The position numbers were made by a program, and so were the translations under genes. Under the pieces are notes generated by a model. It worked only from the letters and a program-made list of their open reading frames with translations. It had not been told where the DNA came from and did not search any database. DNA of 56,695 nt from DASVVT01 sp036386415 (GTDB lineage Bacteria; Acidobacteriota; Blastocatellia; Pyrinomonadales; Pyrinomonadaceae): contig DASVVT010000042.1 of assembly GCA_036386415.1 (NCBI GenBank), positions 1-56,695 of the forward strand, written 5' to 3'. Every line of letters starts with the position of its first letter. Within the stretch, counting starts at the first letter, position 1. This document shows positions 15,647 through 24,271 of the stretch, piece after piece.

Positions 15647-16726
15647 ATGTTTCAACTATTCAAGGACGTTAACGTTGACTGGCTGAGCAAACGCCGCTTT
15701 TTCCTGGCGCTTTCGATTTTACTGATGCTCGGCGGCCTGACCTCGGCCATGGTGCGGCAACTCCGTCCGGGCGGGACGGAAGCCTTCAACCTCGGCGTGG
15801 ACTTTCAGGGCGGCACTGTCGTCACCGTCAAGTTTCTCGGGAGTCGCCCCTCGGATGATGCCATTCGCCAGGCCTTGAGCAGCTCAGGCATAGGCGAATC
15901 CGTCCTCCAGCCGACGGATAAGCCGGAAGAGGTGCTCATTAAAGTGCCACAGCAGAGAGCGACCGAGGCCGAGACGGCGGAAGCGCAGTCGCAGGTTGAT
16001 GTGGGCGGAGCCAAGGTCCGTCAAGCGCTGAATACTTTCGGCAAGGAAAAAGAGGCTTACGAGATTATCAAGACGGAAGCAGTCGGGCCGGTCGCGGGTC
16101 GCCAATTGCGCAACCAGGCCATCATCGTGACGCTGCTCGCGCTGGTCGGCGTGCTCCTCTACATAGGCTTCCGATTCGAGTGGACGTATGGTGCGGCTGC
16201 CGTGCTGACAGTGTTTCATGATGTGCTCGTCACGCTCGGGTTCTTCTCCATCTTTCAATGGGAAGTGAGCCTCACAGTGATCGCCGCGCTGCTCACTCTC
16301 GTCGGCTTCTCCGTTAATGATACCATCGTGACTTTCGACCGCGTGCGCGAGAATCTGCGCCTGCGCCGGCGCGATTCGCTCTATAATATTACAAACGAAG
16401 CGATCAACCAGACGCTCTCGCGCACGGTCATCACGGGCGGCCTGGTGTTCCTCTCCGTGCTGGCGCTGGTGCTCTTTGGCGGCGAGGTGCTCTGGGGATT
16501 CTCCATCGCTCTGTTCATAGGCGTGATTGTCGGGACATATTCGACCATTGCGATTGCGAGCCCCATCATGGTCTGGTGGCAACAGCGCGTTGAGGCGACC
16601 AGGTTTCGCCCCACACCGGCCAGAGAAGGCGGCGCAGCGGCTGGACGCGGGGCTTCGGCGCGAAGTGGCGGGCGCGAGCGAAATGCAAGCGTCTCCAAAC
16701 AGCCCCAGGGAGCAGCGAGATCGTAA
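15647..16726 (+). CDS. secF: Protein translocase subunit SecF
   Basis: A 359-residue inner-membrane protein with the SecF layout: first helix (FFLALSILLMLGGLTSAMV), the periplasmic motif GVDFQGGTVVTV, then the membrane block with VGPVAGRQLRNQAI, FDRVRENLR and GFSVNDTIVTFDRV (conserved Asp). It is the partner of SecD in late Sec-dependent export. The C-terminal 40 residues are a Gly/Ala/Arg-rich cytoplasmic tail beyond the usual end, possibly binding membrane or ribosome surfaces; that is speculation. It is followed by a hairpin with a T-run that ends the operon. Confidence 0.97.
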   Translation: MFQLFKDVNVDWLSKRRFFLALSILLMLGGLTSAMVRQLRPGGTEAFNLGVDFQGGTVVTVKFLGSRPSDDAIRQALSSSGIGESVLQPTDKPEEVLIKVPQQRATEAETAEAQSQVDVGGAKVRQALNTFGKEKEAYEIIKTEAVGPVAGRQLRNQAIIVTLLALVGVLLYIGFRFEWTYGAAAVLTVFHDVLVTLGFFSIFQWEVSLTVIAALLTLVGFSVNDTIVTFDRVRENLRLRRRDSLYNITNEAINQTLSRTVITGGLVFLSVLALVLFGGEVLWGFSIALFIGVIVGTYSTIAIASPIMVWWQQRVEATRFRPTPAREGGAAAGRGASARSGGRERNASVSKQPQGAARS

Positions 16727-16730
16727 AAGA

Positions 16731-16819
16731 AGTAGTCAGTAGACAGTAGACAGGAGTCAGTAGAAAAACGGCGACCGCCTTTCTTTTCTACTGACTCCTG
16801 TTTACTGACTACTGTTTTT
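16731..16819 (+). terminator. Word-repeat hairpin with T-run ending the sec operon (GTAGTCAGTAG family)
   Basis: The left arm 16731-16767 (AGTAGTCAGTAGACAGTAG...) pairs with 16784-16814 and is followed by TTTTT, the form of an intrinsic terminator. A second member of the same word family is at 21135. The stretch 16820-17097 behind it has no gene I can support. Confidence 0.72.
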
Positions 16820-17097
16820 GCTCTTGACTTTCCTGTGCGTTGCGGCATAGACTCAGCCCGTTGCTGGCCAATTAAATATAGCTCGAAATCGCGCCCGCGT
16901 TTCACCGTCATGTGAGCCGAAGCGGAGGCGCGGTGGTCTATGTTAAAGTGGCCGATGCATTAGAGTCATAACTCGGCGGCTGTTTTAACTGAGGATGGCG
17001 CGCGCTCTTTTATTGTCGCGCCGGAAGACTTAGGCCGCCCGCATTCCCTTCCAACTCTTATTTAATACTCACGCGGGTAGACGAGACTTAGCGTCGT

Positions 17098-17126
17098 TTG
17101 ACAAGCAATCTTGTTAGATTTTGAAT
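17098..17126 (+). promoter_or_regulatory. Candidate promoter of the tonB-exbBD operon
   Basis: TTGACA (17098-17103), 17 bases, then TTGAAT (17121-17126), about 48 bases before the tonB start. The -35 box is perfect; the -10 box is weak. GGAGG at about 17160 serves as ribosome binding site. Confidence 0.5.
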
Positions 17127-17173
17127 TTTCGCACCCCTAATCCATTTGGCACCGGAAAGGGAGGACAAGCAAA

Positions 17174-17977
17174 ATGTTCGAAAACCTGGTTGAGTCTGGC
17201 TCACACAAGGAAGACCTTGCGCGAAAAAGCTCATTTATCCTCGGCACGGTGGTCTTTTATGCTGTGCTCTTAACGGGGCTTGGCATTCTAAGCGTCTATC
17301 TTTACGATGCCGAGCTTGAGAACCAGAACCTGGAATTGACGGCGCTCGTTGCGCCCGTGCCCATCCCGCCGCAGCAGGAGCAGACGCAGGAGGAGGCCAA
17401 GCCCGCCGAGCGACAGGTCGAAGATCGTACGGTGGCGACGAGAACGGAGCTGGTTGCTAATACGGATCGGCCTGACCTGGTTCCCAAGGAAACTTCGGTT
17501 CAAGCCAGCAAGGTTCCGCCCGTTCCGAAAGGTGTGCCCGTCACGCTCGGCTCTTCCAATACAGAGGCGACGAGAACCGGCCCCATCGGCCCGCCAGGAC
17601 AGGGAAGTGGTGGTGGTGGCGCTCCGGCACCGACCAACATCGTCAAAGACGTTGAGGAACCGCCGCCGCCCACGCCGACGCCAAAGAAGATAACCGCGCC
17701 CATTTCGGGCGGTGTGCTCAATGGTAAGGCCATCAGTCTACCGAAACCTCCTTACCCGCCGGTCGCCAAAGCCGCGCGTGCGTCGGGCACGGTTACTGTG
17801 CAGGTGACGATAGATGAAAATGGCAACGTGATTTCGGCGCGTGCCGTGTCCGGACATCCGTTGCTGCAATCCGCCGCCGTGCAGGCTGCGCGCTCAGCGA
17901 AATTCTCGCCGACGAAGCTTTCCGGTCAGCCCGTGAAGGTCACCGGCGTGATCACTTATAATTTTGTGGCTCAATAA
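17174..17977 (+). CDS. tonB: TonB-like energy transducer
   Basis: A 267-residue protein. One membrane helix lies at about residues 22-46 (FILGTVVFYAVLLTGLGILSV), then a long Pro/Glu/Gln/Lys-rich periplasmic linker with PPPPTPTPKK near 160-170, and a C-terminal TonB domain from about 188 (KPPYPPVAKAARASGTV, VQVTIDENGNVISARAVSGHP, AARSAKFSP). TonB spans the periplasm and passes inner-membrane proton energy to outer-membrane receptors. It heads a block with ExbB and two ExbD proteins, which supports the role. No TonB-dependent receptor gene is in the window. GGGAGG lies well placed before the ATG. Confidence 0.93.
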   Translation: MFENLVESGSHKEDLARKSSFILGTVVFYAVLLTGLGILSVYLYDAELENQNLELTALVAPVPIPPQQEQTQEEAKPAERQVEDRTVATRTELVANTDRPDLVPKETSVQASKVPPVPKGVPVTLGSSNTEATRTGPIGPPGQGSGGGGAPAPTNIVKDVEEPPPPTPTPKKITAPISGGVLNGKAISLPKPPYPPVAKAARASGTVTVQVTIDENGNVISARAVSGHPLLQSAAVQAARSAKFSPTKLSGQPVKVTGVITYNFVAQ

Positions 17978-18097
17978 CCCGGGACGGGCGCACACGCTCT
18001 GTAGCGCTCTGCGGTGGCACATCTACAGGCCGCGAGGAGCGCTCTCGGGCGCACCCTGCTCGCAATAAAAGTAATTTAACCTTTGGAGGGGTTTACC

Positions 18098-18889
18098 GTG
18101 ACTATGTTAACAAGCCTTCTCGGAACGAAAGCCCTCGGCTTTCTCATCCTTTTGTGGCAGGAAGCGGCCACCAGTCCAGCCGCCGGCGGCGGTGGTGACG
18201 CGGGAAATCAATTCACCATCACAGAGATGCTCAAGCATCTGGGCGGCGTCGCCATGGCCGTCGTGATCATTCTGCTGATCATGTCTGTGTACTCAATCGC
18301 GATCATGGTCGAGCGCTACCTGACCTACAGGGCGGCCAAGACGCAATCGCGCCAGTTTGCGCCGCGCGTCGCGCAGGCTCTCAAGAATGACCGCATCGAA
18401 GAGGCCATCAACATCAGCGACAAGCATCGTAAGTCGCATTTGGCGATGGTCGTCAATTCCGGTCTCCAGGAGTTCAGAGCGCATGAGGGTGGCACGTCCG
18501 ATATTTCGGGCGAGGAGGTCGAGGCCAGTAAGCGTGCGTTGCAGCGCGCCATCGCGATCAAGACGGCCGAGTTCCGGCGCGGGTTGTCGGGTCTGGCGAC
18601 CATCGGCTCGACCGCCCCATTCGTCGGACTGTTCGGCACGGTGTTCGGTATCATCAACGCTTTCCAGGGCATGAAGAACGCCGAATCAGCCGGTATCGCG
18701 GCGGTCGCCGGAGGTATCTCGGAGGCGCTCTTTACGACCGCACTGGGCTTGGCCGTGGCCGTACCCGCCGTCTGGCTCTTCAACTACTTTACGGGTAAGG
18801 TTGACGGATTCGTCGTCGAGATGGATAACTCGGCCTCGGAGTTGATCGACTACTTTCTGAAGAACCGCACGCGGCAACTCAAGCCCTAA
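18098..18889 (+). CDS. exbB: ExbB/TolQ-family proton channel protein
   Basis: About 263 residues, MotA/TolQ/ExbB family. There are three membrane regions: near the N-terminus (MAVVIILLIMSVYSIAIMVERYLTY), and the pair around LATIGSTAPFVGLFGTVFGIINAF and GGISEALFTTALGLAVAVPAVWLFNYF. The TAPFVGLFGTVFGI and ALFTTALGLAVAVPAV motifs are the family signature lining the proton path. It forms the inner-membrane motor with ExbD to drive TonB. The GTG at 18098 follows GGAGGGG by seven bases and is chosen over the TTG at 18083, which overlaps that site; ATG at 18104 is also possible. Confidence 0.93.
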   Translation: MTMLTSLLGTKALGFLILLWQEAATSPAAGGGGDAGNQFTITEMLKHLGGVAMAVVIILLIMSVYSIAIMVERYLTYRAAKTQSRQFAPRVAQALKNDRIEEAINISDKHRKSHLAMVVNSGLQEFRAHEGGTSDISGEEVEASKRALQRAIAIKTAEFRRGLSGLATIGSTAPFVGLFGTVFGIINAFQGMKNAESAGIAAVAGGISEALFTTALGLAVAVPAVWLFNYFTGKVDGFVVEMDNSASELIDYFLKNRTRQLKP

Positions 18890-18896
18890 CGGGGCT

Positions 18897-19013
18897 CTCC
18901 GTTGTCCGTGATCAGTTCTCCTTTGTTTCGCTCGGGGTCACTTGACCTTTGAGGATTCGACTTGGCAATTGATTCAGCCAACAACTGACCACGGATAACG
19001 GACAACGGACAAA
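18897..19013. repeat. Word-repeat hairpin (GTCCGTTGTCCGTGGTCAG family)
   Basis: The left arm CCGTTGTCCGTGATCAGTT pairs with the right arm AACTGACCACGGATAACGG plus further GGACAACGGAC units; about 60 bases of loop lie between. A second, better member with the same words is at 49121-49240 in the biosynthetic cluster. The exbD start follows with AAAGGAG between. Confidence 0.82.
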
Positions 19014-19024
19014 GGAGCTTTACT

Positions 19025-19480
19025 ATGGGAATGTCATCTGGCGGAGACCACTTAAACTCCGAGATCAACGTCACGCCGATGGTCGACATCATGTTGGTGC
19101 TCTTGATCATCTTCATGGTGGTCACGCCCTTCCTGCAACAGGGCGTGACGGTCACTATCCCGCGCGATATGAACAACCCGGATGTCGATCCGGCGATCAT
19201 CAAAGAGTCTTCGGTCGTCATCTCGATCCCTAATGACGGTGAGTACTACGTCGGGAAAGAGCGGATCGCCAAAGAAGAGTTAGGTACGCGCATCGATAAG
19301 ATGATGAAGAGCAAGACGGAGGCCGAGCGTATCGTTTACATCAAGAGCGGCGTCGGCGTCCAGTACGGCAGCGTAGTCGAGATCATCAATGTCATCCGAG
19401 AGGCCGGCATTGATAAGATCGGGCTGGTGGCCGACAAGAAGAAGGGCGGAGCCAAGGCCGCTCCGGCTCCTGCCGCTTAA
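19025..19480 (+). CDS. exbD: ExbD/TolR-family biopolymer transport protein (first copy)
   Basis: A 151-residue protein with a short cytoplasmic start, one membrane helix (MVDIMLVLLIIFMVVTPFL) whose MVDIMLVLLIIFM carries the essential Asp near residue 20, and a periplasmic domain with VQYGSVVEIINVIREAGI. It pairs with ExbB as the proton-driven stator. The C-terminus (KKKGGAKAAPAPAA) is a low-complexity tail absent from the second copy. Both copies share the INVTPMVD/INVTPLID start. AAAGGAG precedes the ATG. Confidence 0.93.
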   Translation: MGMSSGGDHLNSEINVTPMVDIMLVLLIIFMVVTPFLQQGVTVTIPRDMNNPDVDPAIIKESSVVISIPNDGEYYVGKERIAKEELGTRIDKMMKSKTEAERIVYIKSGVGVQYGSVVEIINVIREAGIDKIGLVADKKKGGAKAAPAPAA

Positions 19481-19503
19481 ATGAGAAACTGAGTGAGTGA
19501 CGA

Positions 19504-19544
19504 GGGCGCGCTCGCCCTCTCGACTGAAGAGAGCGAGCGCGCCC
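19504..19544 (+). repeat. Hairpin between the two exbD genes
   Basis: Arms GGGCGCGCTCGC (19504-19515) and GCGAGCGCGCCC (19533-19544) are perfectly complementary with a 17-base loop that itself has a CTCT/AGAG pair. There is no T-run, so it is more likely an RNA processing or stability element than a full terminator. Confidence 0.7.
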
Positions 19545-19566
19545 CGCCTATAGAGGAGTACATGTT

Positions 19567-20040
19567 ATGGGAATGAGTGGAGGCGGCGGTGGCGATAAGG
19601 CCGTACCCTACATCAACGTCACGCCGCTGATCGACGTATTATTGGTGCTCTTGATCATCTTCATGGTGGTCACGCCGCTCAAGCCGAGCCGCTTCGAGGC
19701 GAAGGTTCCAAGTGAGCCGGATCCGCAACAGAGTCAGGATATCAAGCCCAACCCGCTCACACTGGTCGTGACGATTGCCCCCGACCTCAAGCTCAAGCTG
19801 AACCTGGATGACATGGGATCGGTCAACGACACCGCGCCGCTGGCTTCGAAGCTCGCATACCTGTTCCAGCAGCGCAAAGAGCAGAATGCCTTCAGGGCGG
19901 GCACGACCGAAGTCGAGAAGACGGTCTTTGTCAAAGCCCCACGCTCGATGCATTACGGCGAAGTCGTCAAGGTGATAGACGCCATCAAGGGCGCGGGGGC
20001 CAACCCCGTCGGGCTACAGATAGATGATCTAGCGCAATAG
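19567..20040 (+). CDS. exbD: ExbD/TolR-family biopolymer transport protein (second copy)
   Basis: A 157-residue paralogue of the preceding gene, with the same N-terminal pattern (YINVTPLIDVLLVLLIIFMV; essential Asp) and a more diverged periplasmic domain (VEKTVFVKAPRSMHYGEVVKVIDAIKGAGA). Two ExbD proteins beside one ExbB and one TonB is a common layout in acidobacteria and myxobacteria and may form a mixed stator. AGAGGAG precedes the start. Confidence 0.93.
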   Translation: MGMSGGGGGDKAVPYINVTPLIDVLLVLLIIFMVVTPLKPSRFEAKVPSEPDPQQSQDIKPNPLTLVVTIAPDLKLKLNLDDMGSVNDTAPLASKLAYLFQQRKEQNAFRAGTTEVEKTVFVKAPRSMHYGEVVKVIDAIKGAGANPVGLQIDDLAQ

Positions 20041-20045
20041 AAAAG

Positions 20046-20132
20046 CAATGATGAATGCGGAATGATGAATGATGAATTGAAAACAAAAACGTCTTTCTTT
20101 TCATTCATCATTCCGCATTCCGCATTCATCAT
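20046..20132. repeat. Word-repeat hairpin (GATGAATGCGGAAT words)
   Basis: The left arm 20048-20076 and right arm 20100-20132 pair through tandem ATGATGAATG/GCGGAATG units, separated by an A-rich loop. It fills the gap before the TPR lipoprotein gene, which has its own AAAGGGAG ribosome binding site. Confidence 0.85.
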
Positions 20133-20156
20133 TTAACCTAAAGGGAGCCATAATCG

Positions 20157-21008
20157 ATGAAACTCTCTCAAGCCAGGATCGGCCTCTTGATCTTGGCCGT
20201 CCTGTTCACCACATCTGGTTGCGGCGTTTTCAACCGCATCCGCGCCAAAAATGAGATCAACGAAGCCGCGCGTGCTTACAAGGCAGGGAAGTTTGCCGAA
20301 GCCGAACAGCACTCGAAGAGAGCGCTGGAGCTGAATCCACAGGATAAAAACGCGCCCTTCTTTATCGCCCGCACGATCCACGCCCAGTACAAGCCCGGAG
20401 TCGATACGCCTGATAATCAAGCCAAGGCGCGCCAGGCTATTGACGCTTACAAAAGCCTTCTCGAAAAAGACCCGAACAATGAAGAGGCTTACAAAGCGAT
20501 AGCGGCGCTCTATGGCGCGCTCAAGGAGCAGGAGACGCAGCGACAGTGGATTATGCAGCGCGCCACCAAGGACGGAGTCGATCCGAAACTGCGCGCCGAA
20601 GCCTATACGGTGCTCGCCAGCCAGGATTGGAACTGCTCCTACGCGATCACGGAACTGCCCGACAGCAAGCAGACCGTCAACAAGGATGGAAAGCCCACCA
20701 TCCAATACAAGAAGCCCAAGGAACAGAGCGACTTTGAAAAAGCGCAGCAGTGCGTAGCGCGCGGGATGGAGGAGGCCGAGAAGGCCATCAGCCTCGATCC
20801 CAACAACGACACGGCCTGGTCTTTCAAGACCAATCTCCTGCTCGAATCCGCCAAGCTGGCCGAGATGGACGGCAAAATGGAGGACAAGACCAAGTTCAAC
20901 CAGCAGGCCAAAGAGGCGCAGGATAAGACCACCCAGTTGAGCGAGCAGAATCAGAAGAAGAAAGAAGAGGAAGAGGCCAAGAAAGCTCCCAAGCAGCCCG
21001 CCAGCTAA
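20157..21008 (+). CDS. TPR-containing lipoprotein
   Basis: A 283-residue protein with a lipoprotein signal: hydrophobic residues 9-19 and lipobox TSGC (Cys near residue 22). Tetratricopeptide-like helices follow (AARAYKAGKFAEAEQHSKRALELNP, ARQAIDAYKSLLEKDPNNEEAYKAIAAL, a third near MEEAEKAISLDPNNDTAW). The C-terminal 30 residues are a charged Lys/Glu/Gln coil. It should sit as a lipid-anchored scaffold facing the periplasm. Being right behind tonB-exbBD suggests service to that energy-transducing complex, which I infer only from position. Confidence 0.88.
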   Translation: MKLSQARIGLLILAVLFTTSGCGVFNRIRAKNEINEAARAYKAGKFAEAEQHSKRALELNPQDKNAPFFIARTIHAQYKPGVDTPDNQAKARQAIDAYKSLLEKDPNNEEAYKAIAALYGALKEQETQRQWIMQRATKDGVDPKLRAEAYTVLASQDWNCSYAITELPDSKQTVNKDGKPTIQYKKPKEQSDFEKAQQCVARGMEEAEKAISLDPNNDTAWSFKTNLLLESAKLAEMDGKMEDKTKFNQQAKEAQDKTTQLSEQNQKKKEEEEAKKAPKQPAS

Positions 21009-21013
21009 ATAAG

Positions 21014-21120
21014 AGAGACGCGCGCCAATCAGAGGCGATTTCGCCGGACGCGCCCCGCGTCTCTTGCGTGGCTTCCTACCCAACAAAGGTGATGTTCGAC
21101 TTTCGAGTCGGGCATCACCT
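21014..21120 (+). terminator. Two stem-loops after the TPR lipoprotein gene
   Basis: The first hairpin pairs AGAGACGCG (21014-21022) with CGCGTCTCT (21056-21064), with an inner GGCGATTTCGCC. The second pairs AGGTGATG (21087-21094) with CATCACCT (21113-21120) with inner TTCGAC/GAGTCG and is followed by ATTGTTATAAT. Together they probably end the tonB operon transcript. Confidence 0.6.
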
Positions 21121-21134
21121 ATTGTTATAATAAG

Positions 21135-21259
21135 AGTAGTCAGTAGTCAGTAGTCAGTAGCCAGTAGGCGCTTCGCGTATGGGGCACTGTCACTGATACC
21201 CTGACGATTGAAGAACGAATGCTTTTCTACTGGCTACTGGCTACTGGCTACTGGCTACT
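21135..21259. repeat. Word-repeat hairpin (GTAGTCAGTAG family) abutting the relA/spoT start
   Basis: The left arm is tandem AGTCAGT/AGTAGTC units (21135-21168); the right arm is tandem CTACTGG units (21227-21259). The right arm is followed by TTTTTT and then, one base later, the ATG of the next gene at 21265, so the T-run of a terminator-like structure occupies the place of a ribosome binding site. Confidence 0.85.
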
Positions 21260-21264
21260 TTTTT

Positions 21265-23451
21265 ATGATCCGCATCGAAGACATCGTCGGAAAAGTTGCG
21301 CATAATCATCCGCAGGCGGATCTTGATCTGCTGCGCCGCGCCTATTTCTTCTCGGCGCGCGAGCATAAGGGGCAGATGCGCGCCTCGGGCGAGCCTTACC
21401 TGGTGCATCCGCTTGAAGTCGCAAACATTCTGGCCGATATGCGGCTTGATGCGGTTTCAGTCTCGACGGGGCTGCTCCATGATGTCGTCGAAGATACGCT
21501 CGTCGATCTGGAGACGATACGCAAGTATTTCGGCGATGAAGTGACGCTGCTCGTCGATGGCCTCACCAAGATCGCGCAGATCAGCAACGTCTCGAAAGAG
21601 GAGCAGGAGGCCGAAAATGTGCGGAAGATGCTCCTGGCGATGGTCTCCGACGTGCGCGTCGTGCTCGTCAAGCTCGCCGACCGCCTCCATAACATGCGCA
21701 CGCTCCAGTTCCTCAAACCGGAAAAGCGCAGGCGCATCGCGCAGGAGACGATGGACATCTACGCGCCGATTGCGCATCGTCTCGGCATGGGCAAGCTCCG
21801 CAGCGAGCTGGAAGACCTGGCCTTCCAGCATCTGCACCCGGAAGACTATCGCGACCTGACCGCGCAGCTTGAAAAGCGCAGACCTGAAAACGAAGCCTTC
21901 CTCGAAGGCGTGACCGCACGCATCGAAGAGAAGATGATGGAAGCGGAAGTCCCCTTCGTGAAGATTGAGGGGCGGGTCAAACGTCTCTACTCGATCTGGA
22001 AGAAGCTGAAGCGACAGGAGATCAACCTGGATCAGGTCTATGATCTGGTGGCCGCGCGCATCATCACGCCGAACGAGGTGCGCTACTGTTACGCCGCGCT
22101 GGGCGTCGTCCATAACACCTGGCGACCCGTCTTCGGACGCATCAAGGACTGGATCGCCACGCCGCGCGACAACCTCTATCAATCGCTGCACACCTCCGTG
22201 ATCGGCTCCAAAGGACACCCCTTCGAGGTTCAGATTCGCACGGAGGAGATGCACCACATCGCCGAAGAGGGCGTGGCGGCGCACTGGAAATATAAGGAAG
22301 GGAAGCGCGGCGCGCGCGACGACGACGAGGCGTTTCAGTGGCTGCGCTCGCTGGTCGAATGGACGCAGGAGGTCAAGGATTCGCGCGACTTCCTGGACTC
22401 CTTGAAGCTCGATCTTTACCCGAAAGACGTTTACGCCTTCACGCCGATGGGCAAGGTGATCCAGCTTCCGAAAGGGGCGACGCCCGTCGATTTCGCTTAC
22501 ATGATCCACTCGGAGGTCGGCAACACCTGCACGGGCGCACGCATTAACGGGCGGATGGTACCGCTTCGCACGCAGATTCAGAACGGCGATGTCGTCGAGA
22601 TCATCACCACGTCTAGCTCGCACCCCTCGCGCGACTGGCTGAACTTCGTCGTCACCTCGCGCGCGCGCAACCGTGTGCGCCACTGGGTCGCCGAGCAGCA
22701 GCGCGCCGAATCAATAGAGATCGGGCGCAAGCTCTTCGAGAAAGAGGCATCCCGCTTCCAGCTTTCGGCAAAGAAATTGCTGGGGGACAGCGACGGAGCC
22801 TTAAAGCGTATCGCCGGTGAGTATGGCTACGGGCGCGTGGACGACCTGCTGGCGGGCATCGGCTACGGCAAGCTCGTCCCGCGCAACGTGATCGCGAAAT
22901 ACCTGGGGCCGGAGAAGTTCGCCGAGCTTGATACGCAGAAAGAGTCTAAGCTCAGAAGCGGCATGCGCGCCGTCAAACGTCTCATACGGATGGGCGACGA
23001 CGCCATCGTCGTGCGCGGCGTGGACGACCTGATGGTGACGCGCGCGCGCTGCTGTAATCCTTTGCGCGGCGAAGAGATCATCGGCTATATCACACGCGGC
23101 AAGGGCGTCGCCGTCCATACCAGCCGTTGTAAGAACGTCAAGCAACTGATGGTCAACCCGGAGCGCATCGTCGAGGTGGAATGGGCTGGCAAGTCCGACA
23201 AGGAAGCGTATGCGGTGAAGCTGCTGGCGATCACGGAGAACCGCACCGGCATGATCGCCGGAATCACCGGCGCGATCTCGGATATGAAGACGGGCATCCG
23301 CGACGCGCGCGCTTCGGTCGCCGAGGATGAGAAGGGACGCATAGAGGTGACGGTCGAAGTCTTCGACGTGAAGCACCTCGACAAAGTGATCAGCTCTATC
23401 AAGAGCGTGCCCGGTGTGCTCGACGTGGAACGCTTGCAGGGCATCGCTTGA
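21265..23451 (+). CDS. Bifunctional (p)ppGpp synthetase/hydrolase, RelA/SpoT family
   Basis: A 728-residue cytoplasmic stress enzyme with the full long-RSH domain order. The HD hydrolase domain covers about residues 25-180 (HPLEVANIL, GLLHDVVEDT, KLADRLHNMRTL), so ppGpp hydrolysis should be active. The synthetase domain is about 240-350 (YDLVAARII, GRIKDWIATPRDNLYQSLHT, EVQIRTEEMHHIAEEG). Then come TGS (VYAFTPMGKVIQLPKGATPVDFAY), a helical and CC/RIS part (MVTRARCCNPLRGEEIIGYITRG), and a C-terminal ACT domain. The ATG at 21265 is chosen because the 19 residues upstream are encoded by the hairpin. No ribosome binding site is visible, an odd start for an essential control enzyme. Confidence 0.95.
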   Translation: MIRIEDIVGKVAHNHPQADLDLLRRAYFFSAREHKGQMRASGEPYLVHPLEVANILADMRLDAVSVSTGLLHDVVEDTLVDLETIRKYFGDEVTLLVDGLTKIAQISNVSKEEQEAENVRKMLLAMVSDVRVVLVKLADRLHNMRTLQFLKPEKRRRIAQETMDIYAPIAHRLGMGKLRSELEDLAFQHLHPEDYRDLTAQLEKRRPENEAFLEGVTARIEEKMMEAEVPFVKIEGRVKRLYSIWKKLKRQEINLDQVYDLVAARIITPNEVRYCYAALGVVHNTWRPVFGRIKDWIATPRDNLYQSLHTSVIGSKGHPFEVQIRTEEMHHIAEEGVAAHWKYKEGKRGARDDDEAFQWLRSLVEWTQEVKDSRDFLDSLKLDLYPKDVYAFTPMGKVIQLPKGATPVDFAYMIHSEVGNTCTGARINGRMVPLRTQIQNGDVVEIITTSSSHPSRDWLNFVVTSRARNRVRHWVAEQQRAESIEIGRKLFEKEASRFQLSAKKLLGDSDGALKRIAGEYGYGRVDDLLAGIGYGKLVPRNVIAKYLGPEKFAELDTQKESKLRSGMRAVKRLIRMGDDAIVVRGVDDLMVTRARCCNPLRGEEIIGYITRGKGVAVHTSRCKNVKQLMVNPERIVEVEWAGKSDKEAYAVKLLAITENRTGMIAGITGAISDMKTGIRDARASVAEDEKGRIEVTVEVFDVKHLDKVISSIKSVPGVLDVERLQGIA

Positions 23452-23826
23452 GAAGCCCGATGGAAGAGAGCCACAAAGACATAAAGTTAAAGCAAACGTC
23501 TTTCTGATAGCCGGTTACATCTGCACGCAGCCGTGCCGGGAAGCCCTCAACGGAGCCCTTCAGGGGCGACTCCCGGAGTGCGATTTTTGTCGTTGCACTC
23601 AACTGCTTACTGTCATTTCTGTCTTCGTGCCTCTGTCTTCGGCGCTCTTTATTCATAAGCTCAGGCCACCTTTTTCTATCCCGCAACAACAAAGGGGTTA
23701 AGTCGCAAGTGCCGGTTTTTGTCCCAGTTCTATAGAGTCGTGTGCTTTCATGCGTTGCCGCAGCGCAAACGTTTCTGTTAAAATGCGTGTTTTGTTTTGA
23801 GAAGCGAAAAAGAGGCTGTCCATACC
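23452..23826. other. Gap between the RSH gene and ridA
   Basis: No convincing gene on either strand. It begins with a half word-repeat (CACAAAGACATAAAG) that has no matching arm nearby. A GC-rich patch around 23540-23585 has short complementary pieces (GCCCTTCAGGGGC) but no clean stem with a T-run. The ridA promoter presumably lies near 23700-23800, but no strong boxes stand out. Confidence 0.5.
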
Positions 23827-24204
23827 GTGAAGCAGATCATCAAGACAGAGAGAGCACCGCAAGCCATCGGGCCATATTCGCAGGCCGTGCGCGCTGGCGC
23901 TCTCGTCTTCGCCTCGGGGCAGATTCCGCTCGACCCGCAGACCGGCGAATTCGTGGAGGGTGGAGTGGCAGAGCAGACCGAGCAGGTCTTACGCAATCTT
24001 TCAGCCGTGCTTGAAGCTGCCGGGACAAGCCTCGACCGCGTTGTCAAGACCACGGTGTTTCTCGCTGATATGAACGATTTCGCGGCGATGAATGAGGTTT
24101 ACGGGCGCTACTTCAGCCAGGATGCGCCGGCTCGTGCGACCGTTGAAGCGGCGCGCCTGCCGCGCGACGCGCGCGTGGAAATAGAAGCGATTGCGATGGC
24201 GTAG
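23827..24204 (+). CDS. ridA: RidA/YjgF family reactive-imine deaminase
   Basis: A 125-residue protein of the YER057c/YjgF/UK114 family. Motifs include APQAIGPYSQAVRAG, FASGQIPLDPQTGEFV and the closing RATVEAARLPRDARVEIEAIA, where the Arg of RATV binds the imine substrate carboxylate in RidA-type members. RidA removes enamines and imines released by PLP enzymes such as threonine dehydratase, in the cytoplasm. The GTG start (23827) gives the normal family length; the longer frame adds ten residues without similarity. It faces rpmB tail to tail across a small hairpin. Confidence 0.93.
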   Translation: MKQIIKTERAPQAIGPYSQAVRAGALVFASGQIPLDPQTGEFVEGGVAEQTEQVLRNLSAVLEAAGTSLDRVVKTTVFLADMNDFAAMNEVYGRYFSQDAPARATVEAARLPRDARVEIEAIAMA

Positions 24205-24213
24205 GGAGAGTAA

Positions 24214-24271
24214 AGGAGAAAGCAGAGGGCAGTAGAGATCAGACGCTTTCTGCCTTCTGCCTTCTGTTCTC
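24214..24271. terminator. Word-repeat hairpin between convergent genes
   Basis: A left part with GGAGAAAGCAGAGGGCAG pairs imperfectly with tandem CTTCTGC words on the right (24247-24271). It lies between the stops of ridA (+) and rpmB (-), the right place for a two-way terminator, though pairing is weaker than in the other members. Confidence 0.5.

Noticed and set aside
21208..21264. Longer N-terminus for the RSH enzyme
   Set aside because: The extra 19 residues (for example GYWLLATGY) are translated repeat words; family members start at MIRIEDIV-like sequence.
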